64,000 bases of DNA. It comes from a virus. Under the pieces are notes generated by a model. The model made no database searches. It saw nothing but the letters and a program-made list of their open reading frames with translations, and was not told the DNA's origin. Below are positions 15,484 to 24,442 of the stretch, piece after piece. The stretch lies in the IMG/VR virus record IMGVR_UViG_3300020219_000016, positions 1 through 64,000 of that record. One strand, given 5' to 3'. The translations under genes and the position numbers were made by a program. Within the stretch, counting starts at the first letter, position 1, and each line of letters begins with the position of its first letter.

Positions 15484-17079
15484 ATGGTTGATGGATTGAA
15501 GATCGTGTCTCTGACGGCAGAGAACATTAAAAGAGTGCGGGCGGTTTATATCGAACCAAGCGACGATGGGCTGGTGATCGTCGGCGGCAATAACGCACAG
15601 GGCAAGTCGAGCGTTTTGGATTCGATAATGTATGCCCTTGGTGGCACATCGACCGTTTCTGAGGAACCGATTCGCCGTGGAGAGACATCTGCGAGCATTC
15701 GGGTGGATCTTGGCGACTACGTTGTGACAAGGCGGTTTACGCCATCAGGTTCAACCGTGAAAGTGACGACGCGCGACGGTGCGTCGTTCTCGTCGCCTCA
15801 GAAGATCTTGGACGGCTTGTTCTCGAGGCTGACGTTTGATCCGTTGAAGTTCTCGAACATGAAGGCAGACGAACAGTCTCGCACGCTGATTGCCCTGCTG
15901 GGTATCGACACGAAGGATCTGGATGCGGAGCGGGCGAAGTTGTACGAGGAGCGTACTGGCATGAACCGACTGGTTCTGGAGTCCCAGGTCACGATTTCGA
16001 AAGTCGCGGAGAGTTGCGGAGACATTCCAGTGGCACGTCCTGATGCTGCTGAACTGATGAAGCAATTTGAGGCAGCAGTGTCCTCGAACTCAAAGCGAGA
16101 ACGGATCAAGGCTGACTGGGCTGATGACGAGCGGGATCAGGTGTTGGCTCTTGAGAGTCTTGCTCGTCTTGAGGCAGTGTCTGAAACCATGCAGTCTGAT
16201 TGGGACACTGTTTTTGAACAATTGCGGTACAAGAACGATGCACGTGATGCTGGGTTGCGAACCCGACATGAACTTGAACTAAAAGAGTTGGCAGAACGGC
16301 ATAAGTCAGACTGGGTGTCTCGTGAGGCGGACCGAGAGAGTGATGTTAACACCTGCAACGAGCGAGAGTTGCGTGCCACGGCGGAACATGCTGAAGAAAT
16401 CGCATCCGCAAAGGCACGAGTCGCACAACTCAATGAAAGCGTGATGACTCGGGAAGCCCTGCCTGACAGAGAAGACACGGATGCAATCAGTGAGCAGGTC
16501 GATTCAGCATCCGCGTTGGCCAAACTCTGGGATGCACGAGAAGTGCGACGTACGTTGTTAGCGACGTATGACAAGCACAAGGCATCGTCTGACGCCATCA
16601 CGGCACGTATGGAAGCCATCGACGATTCTAAGCGTGAACGTCTTTCCAAGGCGGCATATCCGATCGAAGGGCTGGCAGTATCTGAAACTGGATCAGTGCT
16701 GTTCAACGGAATTCCGTTCTCTCAGGCGTCACGTGCTCAGAAGATCAGAACGTCGGTCGCCATTGGTGCGGCGATGAACCCGAAGCTCAAAGTGCTGCTG
16801 ATTGAAGACGGGTCGTTACTGGATGACGACGGCTTGAAGCTTGTGGCTGGTCTGGCTGACGAGTACGGGTTTCAGATCTGGATTGAGCGTGTAGGCGACA
16901 AGGATGCGTCGGCCATCATTATCGAAGATGGTCACGTGCGTGGTGCTGAGGTGGCTACTGAACCTGTGGTAGAAGCGAAGCCTGCAAAGGCACCGCGTAA
17001 ACCACGAGCGAAGAAGTCGGTGGATTTGTTCAATCTTGCTGAAGGTGAGGTGCCATTTGAAACTGTTGAGACTGCTTAA
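15484..17079 (+). CDS. SMC/SbcC/RecF-type ATPase
   Basis: The 531-residue protein has Walker A GGNNAQGKSS near residue 36, a long charged coiled-coil centre (about 140-380), an ABC-type signature region FSQASRAQKIRTSVAIG, and Walker B LKVLLIEDGSLLD. The C-terminus is a basic KAPRKPRAKK tail. It probably works in DNA end processing or recombination with RecT, the nuclease or the phosphoesterase upstream. Confidence 0.8.
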   Translation: MVDGLKIVSLTAENIKRVRAVYIEPSDDGLVIVGGNNAQGKSSVLDSIMYALGGTSTVSEEPIRRGETSASIRVDLGDYVVTRRFTPSGSTVKVTTRDGASFSSPQKILDGLFSRLTFDPLKFSNMKADEQSRTLIALLGIDTKDLDAERAKLYEERTGMNRLVLESQVTISKVAESCGDIPVARPDAAELMKQFEAAVSSNSKRERIKADWADDERDQVLALESLARLEAVSETMQSDWDTVFEQLRYKNDARDAGLRTRHELELKELAERHKSDWVSREADRESDVNTCNERELRATAEHAEEIASAKARVAQLNESVMTREALPDREDTDAISEQVDSASALAKLWDAREVRRTLLATYDKHKASSDAITARMEAIDDSKRERLSKAAYPIEGLAVSETGSVLFNGIPFSQASRAQKIRTSVAIGAAMNPKLKVLLIEDGSLLDDDGLKLVAGLADEYGFQIWIERVGDKDASAIIIEDGHVRGAEVATEPVVEAKPAKAPRKPRAKKSVDLFNLAEGEVPFETVETA

Positions 17080-17245
17080 CCTGGATTTAAAGGCATGTTT
17101 TGTTCCTGTAGAGAAGGTGCTGTTGATTGACAGTGCTGATGACGGAACCAGCAGCATTTGGGTCGAAGGATTACCTGATCCCGTCTGTGTACTTCAAACG
17201 GCTGACGCCGTGGCGGATATGGTTGAGGAAGAATTGAAGAAGTGA
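17036..17245 (+). CDS. Small hypothetical protein, start uncertain
   Basis: The frame has no ATG; TTG or GTG codons between 17036 and 17117 are possible starts. The conserved-looking part is the acidic C-terminus (ADAVADMVEEELKK). It overlaps the SMC gene end. Coding is plausible from the tight spacing to the next gene. Confidence 0.35.
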   Translation: MLKVRCHLKLLRLLNLDLKACFVPVEKVLLIDSADDGTSSIWVEGLPDPVCVLQTADAVADMVEEELKK

Positions 17246-17254
17246 GATCCGTCA

Positions 17255-17476
17255 ATGATTGATGAAGTGCTGTTAAAGCGACTGACTCGTGAACTGCGTG
17301 CCGCGAATGGAATCGAGCGCACGCCGTCACAGGTGGCCGCATGGCTGGATTCTAATTCGAATCGTCCGAATTCGTTTATACGCAGGGTGATGGACGACCC
17401 TGACTTGCTGCTGGATTTGGCAAACAGGATGCGTATTCCGTATTTGGACAAGGCACCGAATGTTGATGAAGATTGA
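17255..17476 (+). CDS. Small hypothetical protein
   Basis: The 73-residue product has a helix-turn-helix-like stretch (TPSQVAAWLDSNSNRPNSFI). GAAGTGAG lies upstream of the ATG. Family not recognised. Confidence 0.5.
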   Translation: MIDEVLLKRLTRELRAANGIERTPSQVAAWLDSNSNRPNSFIRRVMDDPDLLLDLANRMRIPYLDKAPNVDED

Positions 17477-17487
17477 GGGGTATTTCG

Positions 17488-17799
17488 ATGGACTATGGAA
17501 TCTGTGTCTACTGGTGTAGTGAGGGTGTCTTCGCAGTGAAGAAATTCGAGGCGTCTCAACGAATCAGCCCACACGCTAATTCGGAGCAGAGGTCGATTTC
17601 TGAATCTACTGTGGCTGAGGCTGTTAAGTCGCAGTTAGACCGGTTCACAATGGATGCACGTTGCGATCTAATCAGTATGATTGAGGAGCTTCTCACAAAG
17701 TGTTACTACCTGTCGCCAGATAGGGCTCCGGACGCGATAGACGTAATCGAACGGGCTCAAAGAATTGTCATTGAGCATAAGCAGAGGCAGGTGATTTGA
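17488..17799 (+). CDS. Hypothetical protein
   Basis: The ATG follows GAGGGG. The 103 residues have a beta start (MDYGICVYWCSEGVFAVKKF) and two helices. Family not recognised. Confidence 0.5.
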   Translation: MDYGICVYWCSEGVFAVKKFEASQRISPHANSEQRSISESTVAEAVKSQLDRFTMDARCDLISMIEELLTKCYYLSPDRAPDAIDVIERAQRIVIEHKQRQVI

Positions 17800-17800
17800 A

Positions 17801-18046
17801 ATGAGTAATACCGATGGCGGGCCGGCGTTTCCTGTTGTGGAGTCTGATCTGTTGCGTGGCACTCGTGTGTCAGGTGGGATGTCACTTCGTGACTACTTCG
17901 CTGGTCAGGCTGTGGCAAATCTACTTTCCTTTCCTCCTCCAGAGTCGATGAATGTGGGTGACTACTGGGAATTTAGCCATGTTGCTGATGAGTCGTACAA
18001 AATTGCAGACGCCATGCTGAAAGCGAGGGGTGATGTCATTAAATGA
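17801..18046 (+). CDS. Common small phage protein (GGPAFP type)
   Basis: The 81 residues show the pattern GGPAFP, GMSLRDYFAGQAVANL and a C-terminal YKIADAML helix. This small phage protein is widespread and uncharacterised. It starts one base after the upstream stop. Confidence 0.6.
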   Translation: MSNTDGGPAFPVVESDLLRGTRVSGGMSLRDYFAGQAVANLLSFPPPESMNVGDYWEFSHVADESYKIADAMLKARGDVIK

Positions 18047-18647
18047 AAGCCAGAGTCCGATACTGATGCTCGGAGGTAGTGCGCACGGTACGTACGCAAG
18101 AGGTCGTCGCGATGTTTATATCAAAACATCGCCAGGGATTGGCGTCCGTTTCAATCATCGTGATGAATATGCCAGTCACGATAATTTGAACGTTACGACA
18201 TATCGCCTTCAGATGTTCGGGTTTCGGACACGCGACGGGGCGGACCATTATGTTGACGTACTTGTCGCAGCGGGTGTCGATGGCGATAAGTTATTCGACC
18301 GGTGCGAACTGGTGTTCGGTTTCAATGACGAAGATGTTTTTGACATTCGGCGGTCTATTCACTGGCCGGGAGATATCTCTCCAGGTGGATGCGTCGGGGA
18401 GCCAGGAGAGGTGACAGGGGTGTACATTGAAAAAGAGCGTCGAGTTGTTCCGATCAATGGATTTAGGGTCGAGGACAGGTTCACGGAATACGGTCCTGAA
18501 GACTTGTGGCTCCTGAAGTTCTTCGGGATCGCGCGTGGTGTGATGATGCGTAATCCACCGACACTTCGTCTCTCAAAGCGGGAGCTTGAGCGAATCAATC
18601 TTGATCGCCGTGCGATGAGTCGAAGTGAGCGACGGTACACTGTTTAA
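18033..18647 (+). CDS. Hypothetical protein
   Basis: ATG at 18033 follows GAGGGGTG and overlaps the previous gene by 14 bases; an ATG at 18066 is an alternative. The 204-residue protein is beta-rich with a basic C-terminus (RAMSRSERRYTV). Function unknown. Confidence 0.5.
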   Translation: MSLNESQSPILMLGGSAHGTYARGRRDVYIKTSPGIGVRFNHRDEYASHDNLNVTTYRLQMFGFRTRDGADHYVDVLVAAGVDGDKLFDRCELVFGFNDEDVFDIRRSIHWPGDISPGGCVGEPGEVTGVYIEKERRVVPINGFRVEDRFTEYGPEDLWLLKFFGIARGVMMRNPPTLRLSKRELERINLDRRAMSRSERRYTV

Positions 18648-18667
18648 ATCTGTTAATTGGAATAACG

Positions 18668-18865
18668 ATGCATCCTAAGTCTGTAACGTTCAACGAGGAC
18701 GAGTTGAGCAATTTGCGCACGGTGGTTTGGTGGCTAATGATGGCAGAGAAGCCGACCCGTGCATTTTGGTTGAGTCGTATCAGCGAAGAGATTGCTGAGT
18801 GCGATCGAGAACTGTTTCTTGACAAGTTGTCAGCGATCGGGCTGCTGGTGGAGGGTGAAAGATGA
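18668..18865 (+). CDS. Small hypothetical protein
   Basis: The 65 residues are mostly helical (DELSNLRTVVWWLMMAEKP). It overlaps the next start by four bases. Function unknown. Confidence 0.5.
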   Translation: MHPKSVTFNEDELSNLRTVVWWLMMAEKPTRAFWLSRISEEIAECDRELFLDKLSAIGLLVEGER

Positions 18866-19167
18866 TCGAGTCGATTGAAGATATTGAGTTCAAGGCGTTC
18901 CTTGTGAGTCGTGAGTTGCAGGCGTTCCTCGTGAGCCTTGAGCATCGGTGTCATCCACATACTCACAGCGGTGGATTGGCTGCAGATAACAGGCTGTTGC
19001 AGAAGGCATTGATTTTGATCCGGTTGTTCAAGGCACAGTCTGAGTTGCTTCAGTTAGCAATCGACGCAGGCGGCTGGGACATGTCGCCGTGTGGACGTTG
19101 CGGAATAGTGATCGTCTGCCTGCCTGATGGCTTGCCGATGTGCGAGAAGTGCGCGATGTCAGAGTAA
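18862..19167 (+). CDS. Hypothetical protein with C-terminal zinc ribbon
   Basis: The 101-residue protein ends in CGRC and CEKC knuckles after a helical N-terminus in which FLVSREL and FLVSLEH repeat. Metal-binding is likely and the role is unknown. Confidence 0.5.
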   Translation: MIESIEDIEFKAFLVSRELQAFLVSLEHRCHPHTHSGGLAADNRLLQKALILIRLFKAQSELLQLAIDAGGWDMSPCGRCGIVIVCLPDGLPMCEKCAMSE

Positions 19168-19180
19168 CTAAGGAACCACT

Positions 19181-19360
19181 ATGCCTGGTGAGCACGGTGA
19201 TCAAAGAGACGTTCGGCAGTCGAGTTTGTACAAATGCGGACACTGCGGTAGATCTGTTAATCGATGCAGCACAAAGCAATGGCTGAAAAGCTACTGCTCT
19301 AGTACGGGCAAGAATGTTCGACTGGTGAGAGTTTCGAAAACAAAGGGGACAGTGAAGTGA
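19181..19360 (+). CDS. Small zinc-knuckle protein (59 aa)
   Basis: AAGGAACCACT precedes the ATG. The 59 residues include KCGHCGR and two further cysteines, with a basic C-terminus. It overlaps the GTG of the next gene. It fits the run of small cysteine proteins here. Confidence 0.5.
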   Translation: MPGEHGDQRDVRQSSLYKCGHCGRSVNRCSTKQWLKSYCSSTGKNVRLVRVSKTKGTVK

Positions 19361-19809
19361 ACAAGACAGTTAATACCATGAACAACGCATTTAAAAACGA
19401 CCCGGCAGCGATTCGCGCATTGATGTGCAATCGTGTTCCGTGTAATGGATACCTCGCGGATGATCCAGTGGTTCAGGTGGATCTGGACATACATATCGAA
19501 GGTGAGCATTTCACTGTTGGCGCTCTCGGTTTGATAAATGGAGTTCTTGCGGCAAATGGATTGCCTTTGTTGTCGATGATGTGGGATGATGAATTAGTAA
19601 TTGGTGTTCCATGCCAGTTTCTTGGGTTCACTGAATACGTGCCATCAGTGGATCACGAGAAAGGAATGTCTGATTGGTATACAGCGAAGCGTGAGGCTCA
19701 ACAGGCAGAGTTTGCCAAGATGATTAACATGCGAGAGTCTGGCGCGAGCCATGAGGCGATCGAGAAACAGCGTCAGATTATGTACGACGCTGGCGACACT
19801 GGAGATTGA
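19357..19809 (+). CDS. Conserved phage hypothetical protein
   Basis: The likely start is GTG 19357 or ATG 19378. The protein contains NDPAAIRALMCNRVPCN, LADDP and VGALGLINGVL, a pattern I have seen in other phage small proteins. It is probably metal-free and soluble. Function unknown. Confidence 0.55.
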   Translation: MNKTVNTMNNAFKNDPAAIRALMCNRVPCNGYLADDPVVQVDLDIHIEGEHFTVGALGLINGVLAANGLPLLSMMWDDELVIGVPCQFLGFTEYVPSVDHEKGMSDWYTAKREAQQAEFAKMINMRESGASHEAIEKQRQIMYDAGDTGD

Positions 19810-19827
19810 AACAAAGTTTGCAAAAAC

Positions 19828-19862
19828 ATCTGCGTTGATCTGATTTTGATCGTATATGCTGT
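19828..19862 (+). promoter_or_regulatory. Conserved CGTATATG promoter-like motif, copy 5
   Basis: ATCTGCG at 19828, 16 nt, then CGTATATGCTGT at 19851-19862. It lies 47 nt before the ATG at 19909. Confidence 0.65.
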
Positions 19863-19908
19863 AACGCTGATGTGGCGTGATGCATTCTGTCACATGTTTG
19901 GGATTGAT

Positions 19909-20262
19909 ATGCAAACCTCTGAAAAGTGCTTCGAATCCGACATGGCAGCTATTACTGACCTTGGCTGGCAGGATAGCCGCGAGGTACGCTCAAGTCGAGC
20001 TGACATGATATGGGAGCGTCATTTTCCTGATGAGCCGCGATGTTCAGCGAGTGGTAATGATCCATTGTGGATTCAACTCCTACTGCATGATGAACGAAGA
20101 CATGGTTTCGGATGGCGGTTTGACTTGGAAATTTTCGCTCAACCATCTGGAAATCCAGGATGGTTCAAAGTATCAATGTACGGTATCGAATCCGTTTCGG
20201 ATATTGAGGCGAACATTCAATGCGCTCTTCGTGCATGGCGTGCTGTTCAGCCTGTCGCGTGA
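19909..20262 (+). CDS. Hypothetical protein
   Basis: ATG 19909 follows TTGGGATTGAT; ATG 19870 is an alternative. The 117-residue product is mixed alpha/beta with many tryptophans. Function unknown. Confidence 0.5.
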   Translation: MQTSEKCFESDMAAITDLGWQDSREVRSSRADMIWERHFPDEPRCSASGNDPLWIQLLLHDERRHGFGWRFDLEIFAQPSGNPGWFKVSMYGIESVSDIEANIQCALRAWRAVQPVA

Positions 20263-20273
20263 AGGGGTTCCCA

Positions 20274-20381
20274 ATGATCTGCGTTCACCCAGAAACGGGC
20301 CTTCGCATTGTCGTGAAGACTGTCGTTGTTGAGCATGAAGTCACAAACGCTCGTGGCGAAACGAAGCTGGTCAGCCCGTGA
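20274..20381 (+). CDS. Small hypothetical protein (35 aa)
   Basis: GAAGGGG lies eight bases before the ATG. The 35 residues (MICVHPETGLRIVVKTVVV start) form a likely beta hairpin. It overlaps the next small gene in another frame. Confidence 0.35.
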   Translation: MICVHPETGLRIVVKTVVVEHEVTNARGETKLVSP

Positions 20382-20529
20382 GATTGCACAGTTGGAGGCG
20401 ATTGCTATATGTGGCGAGCGTGAGGCAGCCAGTTGGAGTGGCGGGAGTTCAATGGTTCGCAGTGTGTCAGGGGTAACCTGCAAGTTGTGTGTTTCAATGA
20501 ATTTGCATATTATTGACAAGGAACTCTAA
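20335..20529 (+). CDS. Small hypothetical protein, HTH/SANT-like
   Basis: The 64 residues contain RSWSAREIAQLEAIAICGE, resembling the first helix of SANT/Myb-like domains, followed by a C-x2-C pair. Assignment is weak. The stop overlaps the next ATG. Confidence 0.4.
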   Translation: MKSQTLVAKRSWSAREIAQLEAIAICGEREAASWSGGSSMVRSVSGVTCKLCVSMNLHIIDKEL

Positions 20530-20750
20530 TGTCAAAGCGTCACAGTCTTGTGGCACTACGCAGGCGGATAGCCATTGTGAAGGATCGCATGGATGCAGAC
20601 ACGGCATTGTACCAATGCTTGCAGCGTAAGGCGTCGATACTGAGTGCTGAGGTTGCCATAGAGGCGATGCCTGAGTACATGCGTAACACATTGGTGTATT
20701 CTGGTCAGTCTACATGTTCTGTTCCGCGTAAACCTGTCGTGAATGATTGA
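20529..20750 (+). CDS. Small helical hypothetical protein
   Basis: The 73 residues form a basic helical protein (ALRRRIAIVKDRMDADTALY). Start overlaps the upstream stop (TAATG). Function unknown. Confidence 0.45.
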   Translation: MSKRHSLVALRRRIAIVKDRMDADTALYQCLQRKASILSAEVAIEAMPEYMRNTLVYSGQSTCSVPRKPVVND

Positions 20751-20762
20751 AGGATCGAGTCA

Positions 20763-21206
20763 ATGCTTGACGTAACAGCCGAAATACGATGCGGTAACTG
20801 CGGCGCTGAGTTCGCGGATCACAACTACGTTAAGGATTCGATCGACAAGTACGTCTGTCCGCATTCGCATGTTGAATGTGGCTATGGATACTTTAAAGGT
20901 GGCGATCCACGTAAGTTTAGCCCGGATGGTGATGCTTGCAGTCCTGACGAGATTTCCAACCACAAAGCATCGTGCGATCTGTGGAATGATATGGAGAGCA
21001 AAGGCAAGACGCCATCGCCTGAAGATTGTCCATCAGGTTGGATCTACGATACAGACGGCAAGACTGTCGCTCACGTGCTGGTGGCTCCGTACGGTATCGG
21101 TGTCTACTCTGTGGAGTTTGAGCAATACTTCGATGCAAGAGATTTCGACGATCAGGTCGCGGAAGAATACGACTTCGAGATCGACTTTGAAGAGGATGAG
21201 GAATAG
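20763..21206 (+). CDS. Zinc-ribbon protein with acidic tail
   Basis: CGNCGAEF and later C-x-H-x-H-x3-C (CPHSHVEC) near residues 10-39 suggest a zinc site. The C-terminus is a very acidic DFEIDFEEDEE. 147 residues, no known family. Confidence 0.55.
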   Translation: MLDVTAEIRCGNCGAEFADHNYVKDSIDKYVCPHSHVECGYGYFKGGDPRKFSPDGDACSPDEISNHKASCDLWNDMESKGKTPSPEDCPSGWIYDTDGKTVAHVLVAPYGIGVYSVEFEQYFDARDFDDQVAEEYDFEIDFEEDEE

Positions 21207-21236
21207 TTGACTGAAAAGGCAATTTTCGAGGAGGCG

Positions 21237-21464
21237 ATGATGTTCAGTGTTGATCAAAAGCGGTCTATCTCGGACGCTGTACAGAAGATCCTGCGAGATA
21301 CAAATCACCCTGAGTTACCATCGGGGGATATCGATTTTCTGCTGCACGTCGAAGGCAAGGACGTATCGTGTTGGGCACGCATTCGCAACAATGGAGCAAT
21401 TGGCAACGCTTATGTAAATCCGTGGAATGAACTGCAGGGCGGCAAGACGCTGACCAGCAGATAA
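21237..21464 (+). CDS. Hypothetical protein
   Basis: GAGGAGG places the start at ATG 21237 or 21240 rather than the earlier TTG. The 75 residues include LLHVEGKDVSCWARI. Its last bases form one arm of a terminator hairpin. Confidence 0.5.
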   Translation: MMFSVDQKRSISDAVQKILRDTNHPELPSGDIDFLLHVEGKDVSCWARIRNNGAIGNAYVNPWNELQGGKTLTSR

Positions 21465-21501
21465 ACGAAAGCCGCCCTGCCACGTTGAAATTCTTTTTTT
21501 G
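21436..21501 (+). terminator. Terminator overlapping gene end
   Basis: GCAGGGCGGC (inside the gene) pairs perfectly with GCCGCCCTGC at 21471-21480. The run TTCTTTTTTT follows 11 nt after the stem, so efficiency is uncertain. Confidence 0.5.
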
Positions 21502-21508
21502 GTGCAGT

Positions 21509-22072
21509 ATGGCAATTTGGTTCACATCAGACACGCATTTCAATCATGCGAAAATCATCGAGTATTCATCACGACCATTCAGTAGTTTGGATGCGATGAA
21601 CGATGCTTTAGTTGATATCTGGAATGCAGAAGTCAAGCGTGGTGACACCGTGTATCATCTTGGCGATTTCGCGTTGTCATGGGGGAAGCAGCATACTGAC
21701 TTGATAGACAGGTTTCTTGCGAGTCTGAACGGAAACAAGTGGTTGATTGTCGGCAACCATGATCGTGACGAGGTTGCGAAGAACGATCGATGGATCAATG
21801 TCGTTAAGTACCATGAAATAAAGGTCGATTTGGGTGAGCCGCACAAACAGAGAATTGTGATGAGTCACTACGCAATGCGAGTTTGGAATCAGATGCATCG
21901 CGGCGCATGGATGTTGCACGGGCACAGTCACGGTAATCTGATCGATATTGGCGGTCTCACAATGGATGTCGGCGTTGACTGCCATAACTTTCGACCAATA
22001 CACCTTGATGAAGTGGCGGCGTTTATGCGTGGTCGCGTTATTGTTGAGTGCGATCATCATACTTCCGTATGA
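21509..22072 (+). CDS. Metallophosphoesterase
   Basis: The 187-residue protein has all calcineurin-like motifs: SDTHFNH, LGDF, GNHDRD, SHYAM and HGHSHG. It is the small phage-type phosphoesterase. The start ATG is preceded by GGTGCAGT. Substrate is unknown; this is the second such enzyme in the window. Confidence 0.85.
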   Translation: MAIWFTSDTHFNHAKIIEYSSRPFSSLDAMNDALVDIWNAEVKRGDTVYHLGDFALSWGKQHTDLIDRFLASLNGNKWLIVGNHDRDEVAKNDRWINVVKYHEIKVDLGEPHKQRIVMSHYAMRVWNQMHRGAWMLHGHSHGNLIDIGGLTMDVGVDCHNFRPIHLDEVAAFMRGRVIVECDHHTSV

Positions 22073-22113
22073 CGCCACAAAGCAGTTGTCGCAAGTATTC
22101 CGTGAGGTTTGAT

Positions 22114-22314
22114 ATGAATACAATGCCAGTCGAATGGCACGTTGAGAGTCTGAGAAACGCACGTATTTATCACGTCCGATTGCTTGAGGAATTGGAGCTA
22201 TTAACGGATCGTGCTAGAACGTCGTCTGCAGATAACCGCGATTACGCTAAGCAGATTGAACGGGCAATACGCGAAAAGAAGCCGTCATTCGATCGCGACA
22301 ATTTCAAGGTGTAA
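22114..22314 (+). CDS. Small helical hypothetical protein
   Basis: GAGGTTTGAT precedes ATG 22114. The 66 residues are charged and helical (RLLEELELLTDRA). Function unknown. Confidence 0.45.
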   Translation: MNTMPVEWHVESLRNARIYHVRLLEELELLTDRARTSSADNRDYAKQIERAIREKKPSFDRDNFKV

Positions 22315-22340
22315 CGCCAATTTTAACGAAGGGGATTTTG

Positions 22341-22625
22341 ATGCCAGTGAATCGTCGCAAATGCTGGAGTTGCAGCAATGTTGCCGAACATCGCGATAAC
22401 TACGGACAGCATATTGTTTGCACACAATGCCGCAGCCGAGACACCAGACTCGTGAAGATGCCAGAGCAACCGCCGGTTCTTCGAGACCCAACACCACTGC
22501 AAGTATGGTCTGCCTGCGTGTCGTTCCGGCATGACTTCGGATTACTGAGTCCGGAAGACAGGGCGTCCATTGAACTCACGGCTATCGAATGGCTGCGAGC
22601 GTGGCAGCATCAGGGCGTTATCTAA
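22341..22625 (+). CDS. Zinc-ribbon protein
   Basis: AAGGGGATTTTG precedes the ATG. The N-terminus has CWSC and CTQC knuckles. The C-terminus is a helical DFGLLSPEDRASIE segment. 94 residues, unknown function. Confidence 0.5.
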   Translation: MPVNRRKCWSCSNVAEHRDNYGQHIVCTQCRSRDTRLVKMPEQPPVLRDPTPLQVWSACVSFRHDFGLLSPEDRASIELTAIEWLRAWQHQGVI

Positions 22626-22664
22626 GGCGGAGTTGAGCGTTTTTTATTTTTCGGGAGGTTCATC

Positions 22665-22883
22665 GTGCAATTAGAAATGATCAATAAACTGTTTTTAGAG
22701 CTGTCTCAGGTGGCGACCGCAAAGACAGCGCGAGAGTGTCTCTTGGAAGACGTACTTGTCTCTGTGCGGACCATCGCTCAACGTCATGGTGAAAACACAG
22801 CATGGGCGACGTTAGACGCAAAACTCGAGTCGCTTGGGGTCGGGAGCGTAACGGCCAAAGTGTTTAAGCTCCACTTTGACTGA
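22665..22883 (+). CDS. Small hypothetical protein (GTG start)
   Basis: CGGGAGGTTCATC puts the start at GTG 22665. The 72-residue protein is helical. Function unknown. Confidence 0.5.
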   Translation: MQLEMINKLFLELSQVATAKTARECLLEDVLVSVRTIAQRHGENTAWATLDAKLESLGVGSVTAKVFKLHFD

Positions 22884-22941
22884 GTTCGACATAACGGCAC
22901 CGGCGTTCACTCGATCGACAAAACAGTATCAAGGAAACGAC

Positions 22942-23205
22942 ATGTCCGAGCATGAAGAAACGATCGTAGCGGATTCGGCGGCAATGCCTTTGTCACCGAT
23001 CGACATTCCTGAATTGAATGTGCCGATTCTTTTCTGGGTGTGTCCGGTGTGTGAGCATTCGGCGGTAGAGTGGCATGGAAAGAAGGCGTCATGCTGTCGA
23101 TGCGGCCAATCGAACGACGATTCAGTGTGCCAGTGCGGAAAGCCGAGTGCGATGAAACGAAACGGAGAGTGGGTAGGGTGTTGCAACGACTGTCTTCCGT
23201 TTTGA
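22942..23205 (+). CDS. Cysteine-rich zinc-finger protein
   Basis: AAGGAAACGAC precedes the ATG. Residues 30-85 contain CPVC, CCRCG, CQCG and CCNDC, so two treble-clef or ribbon sites are likely. 87 residues. It is the last gene before a strong terminator. Confidence 0.55.
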   Translation: MSEHEETIVADSAAMPLSPIDIPELNVPILFWVCPVCEHSAVEWHGKKASCCRCGQSNDDSVCQCGKPSAMKRNGEWVGCCNDCLPF

Positions 23206-23259
23206 GGCGAACATGGTTCAATTAAACCGCGACATTCCCACACAACTTGCACCAATCTT

Positions 23260-23295
23260 CACCCCCTGTGATACTACTTCACAGGGGGTGTTTTT
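23260..23295 (+). terminator. Strong rho-independent terminator
   Basis: CACCCCCTGTGA pairs with TCACAGGGGGTG across a short loop and is followed by TTTTT. It ends exactly at the ATG of the decayed integrase, so that gene cannot be read from upstream. Confidence 0.85.
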
Positions 23296-23886
23296 ATGGT
23301 CAAGGTTACAGTGGTCCGGTTTAGAGGCCGTCCGCACCTGATGCTTCGGTTCACAGATCCGATCACGGGCAAGCGTGTTCATAAGTCGGCTGATACGGCG
23401 AATGCGAAAGAGGCAGAGCGTGCGGCAGAGCGCTGGCAGGCTGCGTTCAATAAGTTCGAAGATCTGACCGGCATAGCGAAGATGCCCGATGCGCACGGCT
23501 TGCTCCACAAGTACGAAGTGGATCTGCGTAAGTCGAAAGTGTCAGTCAATACGGTGGCAACGTACATGAAGCACATGCGTACGGCGCTGTACTGGGCTGG
23601 TGAGCATGGCTACATCGATCATCAGAAGATCAAGGTTCCCGCTGGTTCATAAGACCAGATGAAAGGTCGAGCCGTTGAAGACGCTGAATTTCCATTGATG
23701 CTGGCTGCTGTGGATGAGGTGATTCCTGAGTACGCTGCCGAGTGGAAGCATTACCTGACCGGGCTGTGGCTGAGTGGGCTCCGCAGATCGATTCAGAATC
23801 CAGACTTTATCTGGAATAACTCACAGAAAGTTTCGGACGAATCAATTTACCTTCGGTTATTAGTGAAAGTAGCAAACAAACACTGA
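23296..23886 (+). pseudogene. Decayed tyrosine integrase
   Basis: Residues 1-118 carry the integrase start RGRPHLMLRFTDPITGKRV, the KEAERAAERWQAAF helix and a SAM-like core-binding domain (VNTVATYMKHMRTALYWAG), then a TAA at 23650. A second piece (23659-23886) starts GRAVEDAEFPLML and reaches LTGLWLSGLR, the place of the first catalytic arginine, then loses the family pattern. The R-H-x-x-R and Tyr parts are absent. It lies next to an attP-like site. Confidence 0.75.
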
Positions 23887-23905
23887 TATAAACTCGAGGT
23901 GAACT

Positions 23906-24442
23906 GTGAGAGACGTTGAAGAACAGAAGTTACGGATGAAGGATTCCCTTGCCAAGTGGAATGCGATGAGGGATCGCATCGATGCCTGCGACCGTGGCCC
24001 TGAAGTCGGAGACGAGTATGTTTTCGCTGAAACAGCGGGAGATGGGATATTGTGGCTCGTCGCCATGCTGCATATAGACGATCCATCCATGCTGTACTGC
24101 TTGCCAGTAGATATGGGCGGCATGGTCGGAACGTGGGATGTCGAGATCAATGAAAGTTCAGACTGCGGATCTGGCGCTGTAAGGTGTGGGTGTGGTGTTT
24201 GGCTAAGTGCTGACTTCGTCACAGCGTCAGGGCTACGCTCAGGATTTCTTGAGCCGCGTTATGTCAGCAAGTGTTGCCGTCTTCTGTCAGCAATGGTGAC
24301 AGGCGACGAAAATAAGGTACAACACCTGCAAGAAGTGGATTGCGATCCTGACCGGGATGAGTGGATTGAGACAGTGACGACAGCCGCTGAACGACTTGAA
24401 CGCTGCTCCAGACTACGCAGTTTGATTGTGACTCAAAGGTAA
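23906..24442 (+). CDS. Hypothetical protein next to attP-like site
   Basis: GTG 23906 follows CTCGAGGTGAACT. The 178-residue protein has a helical charged start and a CGCG cluster near residue 95. It fills the space between integrase remnant and att site. Function unknown. Confidence 0.5.
   Translation: MRDVEEQKLRMKDSLAKWNAMRDRIDACDRGPEVGDEYVFAETAGDGILWLVAMLHIDDPSMLYCLPVDMGGMVGTWDVEINESSDCGSGAVRCGCGVWLSADFVTASGLRSGFLEPRYVSKCCRLLSAMVTGDENKVQHLQEVDCDPDRDEWIETVTTAAERLERCSRLRSLIVTQR

Noticed and set aside
16137-16706. 189-codon serine/arginine-rich frame on the - strand
   Set aside because: Antisense of the coiled-coil part of the SMC ATPase; composition reflects complementary codons.
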